This document shows positions 62,597 to 64,000 of a stretch of 64,000 nucleotides of DNA, one piece after another. Within the stretch, counting starts at the first letter, position 1. The number at the start of each line of letters is the position of its first letter. Source of the DNA: Pedobacter sp. BAL39 (GTDB lineage: Bacteria; Bacteroidota; Bacteroidia; Sphingobacteriales; Sphingobacteriaceae); the NCBI RefSeq assembly GCF_000170795.1, contig NZ_ABCM01000003.1, positions 62,001-126,000 of the forward strand, given 5' to 3'. The notes under the pieces were generated by a model. It saw only the letters and a list, made by a program, of their open reading frames with translations. It made no database searches and had not been told where the DNA came from. Both the position numbers and the translations under genes were made by a program.

Positions 62597-64000
62597 TCAT
62601 ACCTGGGATAAGGGCAGACTAAAGCTGAACGTTGATCCTTTGTCGACCTCGCTCTCTGCCCATATCTTTCCATGATGCCGGTCAATGATTTCCGAACACA
62701 GGTATAGTCCGATCCCAAACCCGGAAACGGATGATGTCTGATTGCCCTCCACACGATAATAACGGTCAAAAATCTTCGACAGGTCATCCGGCTTGATGCC
62801 CATACCCTGATCTTTTACATGGACATTTGCCTTATTCAGGTCCGAAATACATGCCACGTTGATGGTGCTGCCTGGAGGAGAGTATTTAACGGCATTGCTG
62901 ATCAGATTATGAATTACCTGGCCAATCTTATCGCGATCGGCGTTGACTAACGTTGTTTCTACCGGTTCGAATACAACGGTATGGCTTGTTATGGTGGCCA
63001 GCGACTCTTCCTCAGCCTCCTTAATGAGCAGGGCAAGGTCAAATTCTTTCAAGTCGATGTGGATCTTACCAGACTCCAGCCTGGAGACATTCAAAAAGCC
63101 ATTGATCATATTCGTCATCTTCGCAACCTGCGCATTTGCTTTCTCCAATGCACCAATCACAAAACCATCATCCTGCTGTCTAAGTTTCATCAATAATACC
63201 TGAATATAACCTTTCATGGAAGTCAGAGGCGTTTTCAACTCGTGGCTTACCATCCCTATGAAGTCGTTTTTACGGATCTCATCCTGTTTCTTTTCCGTGA
63301 TCTCGTGAAGTACACCCGTAAAGTAGTCGTTACCGTCTCTATGCTGCATCTCCCCAATAGCACGCACCCAGCGGGTTTTGCCGTCATGATGACCAATGAT
63401 GGGACATTCAATATCTAACCGGCTTCTTCTGGCAAAGGCAGATTTCACCATATCGAATACTTCCTGCCGGTAATCCGGGTGAATCTGGTTGAGGGCAGCC
63501 TCAGATGAAACTTCTTCCTTAGGTAGAAAACCAAAAAATTCTTTCAGTCTGGCTGAGGTAACAAACAGCTGGTCTGACGAGCCGATATAAAAAGTACCCA
63601 ATCTGCCGGCATCAATGGCCATGCGGAGGCTTTCTTCTGCCCCTTCAATTTTGTGATGTGCGGTTTGTAGTTGCTGATTTACCATAGCCAGTTCTTCAAT
63701 GGTCGCTGCCAGCTCTTCATTCGATGCAGCCTGTTCTTCATTCGTGGCAGCCAACTCCTCATTCATCGCCTGTAGTTGTTCTGAACTTTGCGCCAATGAT
63801 TCTTCCCACTGTTTTCGCTCAGTCACATCACGGGTGGTCCCGGCAACAGCTTCTACCTGACCATATTCATCCAATACTGGTATGAGGATATAGTCATAGA
63901 CACGTTTCCCCAGAATGGCGTGGGGAAATGAAACCTCCCCGCGGATGGGTTGTTTGGTGAGCTTAATCTCGTCAATCTCCCGTTCATGCATCTCCGCATG
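62597..64000 (-). CDS. PAS-domain sensor histidine kinase (5' end outside window)
   Basis: The frame stays open through the window edge, so at least one more PAS domain may lie upstream. Visible order: the end of a PAS/PAC domain (VAGTTRDVTERKQWEE), a coiled coil with repeats of NEELAATNEEQAASNEELAA, a second PAS/PAC domain (FFGFLPKEE to GVLHEITEKK), HisKA with MVSHELKTPLTS, and HATPase (NLISNAVKYSP, DQGMGI, GFGIGLYL). It would sense a cytoplasmic signal and phosphorylate a response regulator not in the window. The coiled-coil repeat is typical of chemotaxis-like CheR/PAS hybrids. Confidence 0.9.
   Translation of the reverse strand, partial: HAEMHEREIDEIKLTKQPIRGEVSFPHAILGKRVYDYILIPVLDEYGQVEAVAGTTRDVTERKQWEESLAQSSEQLQAMNEELAATNEEQAASNEELAATIEELAMVNQQLQTAHHKIEGAEESLRMAIDAGRLGTFYIGSSDQLFVTSARLKEFFGFLPKEEVSSEAALNQIHPDYRQEVFDMVKSAFARRSRLDIECPIIGHHDGKTRWVRAIGEMQHRDGNDYFTGVLHEITEKKQDEIRKNDFIGMVSHELKTPLTSMKGYIQVLLMKLRQQDDGFVIGALEKANAQVAKMTNMINGFLNVSRLESGKIHIDLKEFDLALLIKEAEEESLATITSHTVVFEPVETTLVNADRDKIGQVIHNLISNAVKYSPPGSTINVACISDLNKANVHVKDQGMGIKPDDLSKIFDRYYRVEGNQTSSVSGFGIGLYLCSEIIDRHHGKIWAESEVDKGSTFSFSLPLSQV

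Noticed and set aside
1..64000. tRNA, rRNA, CRISPR arrays, insertion sequences or prophage genes
   Set aside because: None seen in intergenic regions or in the protein set; no transposase, integrase or repeat-spacer pattern is present.

Overview
The window looks like the chromosome of a Bacteroidota bacterium of the Sphingobacteriaceae, most like Pedobacter or a close relative. The signs are SusC/SusD nutrient receptors, several TonB-dependent outer-membrane receptors with carboxypeptidase-like N-terminal domains, lipoproteins with the Bacteroidota lipobox, GH106, GH78 and GH109 sugar enzymes, almost no Shine-Dalgarno signals, and promoters of the Bacteroidota type (-33 TTTG, -7 TAnnTTTG). 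I see no rRNA, tRNA, CRISPR array, phage or intact insertion sequence. The genus is inferred from gene content, not from a marker gene.

Layout, left to right. 1-2290 (minus): a 6-bladed beta-propeller lipoprotein-like protein followed by an outer-membrane barrel cut by the window edge. 2.4-10.2 kb (plus): a TetR-MFS efflux pair with a clear operator, a DEAD-box RNA helicase, a DUF3592 membrane protein, a secreted two-domain trypsin-like protease whose second domain is degenerate, a secreted EF-hand-like protein, and an NmrA-type oxidoreductase. 10.3-20.0 kb (minus): an outer-membrane receptor; the C4-dicarboxylate carrier dctA downstream of a hybrid histidine kinase that sits 2 bp from an RsbQ-like alpha/beta hydrolase; a Tet(X)-like flavin monooxygenase; and an RRM RNA-binding protein. 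A 618-bp non-coding stretch before the RRM gene holds 11-bp tandem repeats and hairpins.

20.2-36.6 kb (plus) is a carbohydrate-utilisation region. A GH106 rhamnosidase and an esterase are followed by a LacI regulator, a pair of palindromic operators, SusC, SusD, a PKD lipoprotein, an HGSNAT-like membrane acetyltransferase, a DUF4874/DUF4832 lipoprotein, a NahK-like sugar kinase and a Tat-exported GH109 alpha-N-acetylgalactosaminidase. Together these suggest breakdown of a galactosamine/GalNAc-containing glycan by acetylating free amino sugars and then cleaving them. 36.7-41.1 kb is a peptide-export cassette: an XRE regulator, a double-glycine leader peptide, a strong terminator, an HlyD-type adaptor and a C39-peptidase ABC exporter. 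A TonB receptor converges on it, and a short ECF sigma factor with a cupin anti-sigma factor diverges from that receptor.

44.8-64 kb is mostly housekeeping and accessory metabolism: an NAD(P)-binding epimerase-like protein, a FUSC-family exporter, a KgtP 2-oxoglutarate permease, a DUF1080 protein with a GH78 rhamnosidase, a membrane class III nucleotide cyclase, the Ric iron-sulfur repair protein, an acetyltransferase, an SDR/TetR/phosphatase cluster with repeated operators, a nitrilase-family amidase, methionine aminopeptidase behind a textbook promoter that gives an almost leaderless mRNA, an SDR-AraC pair, and a PAS sensor kinase cut by the right edge.
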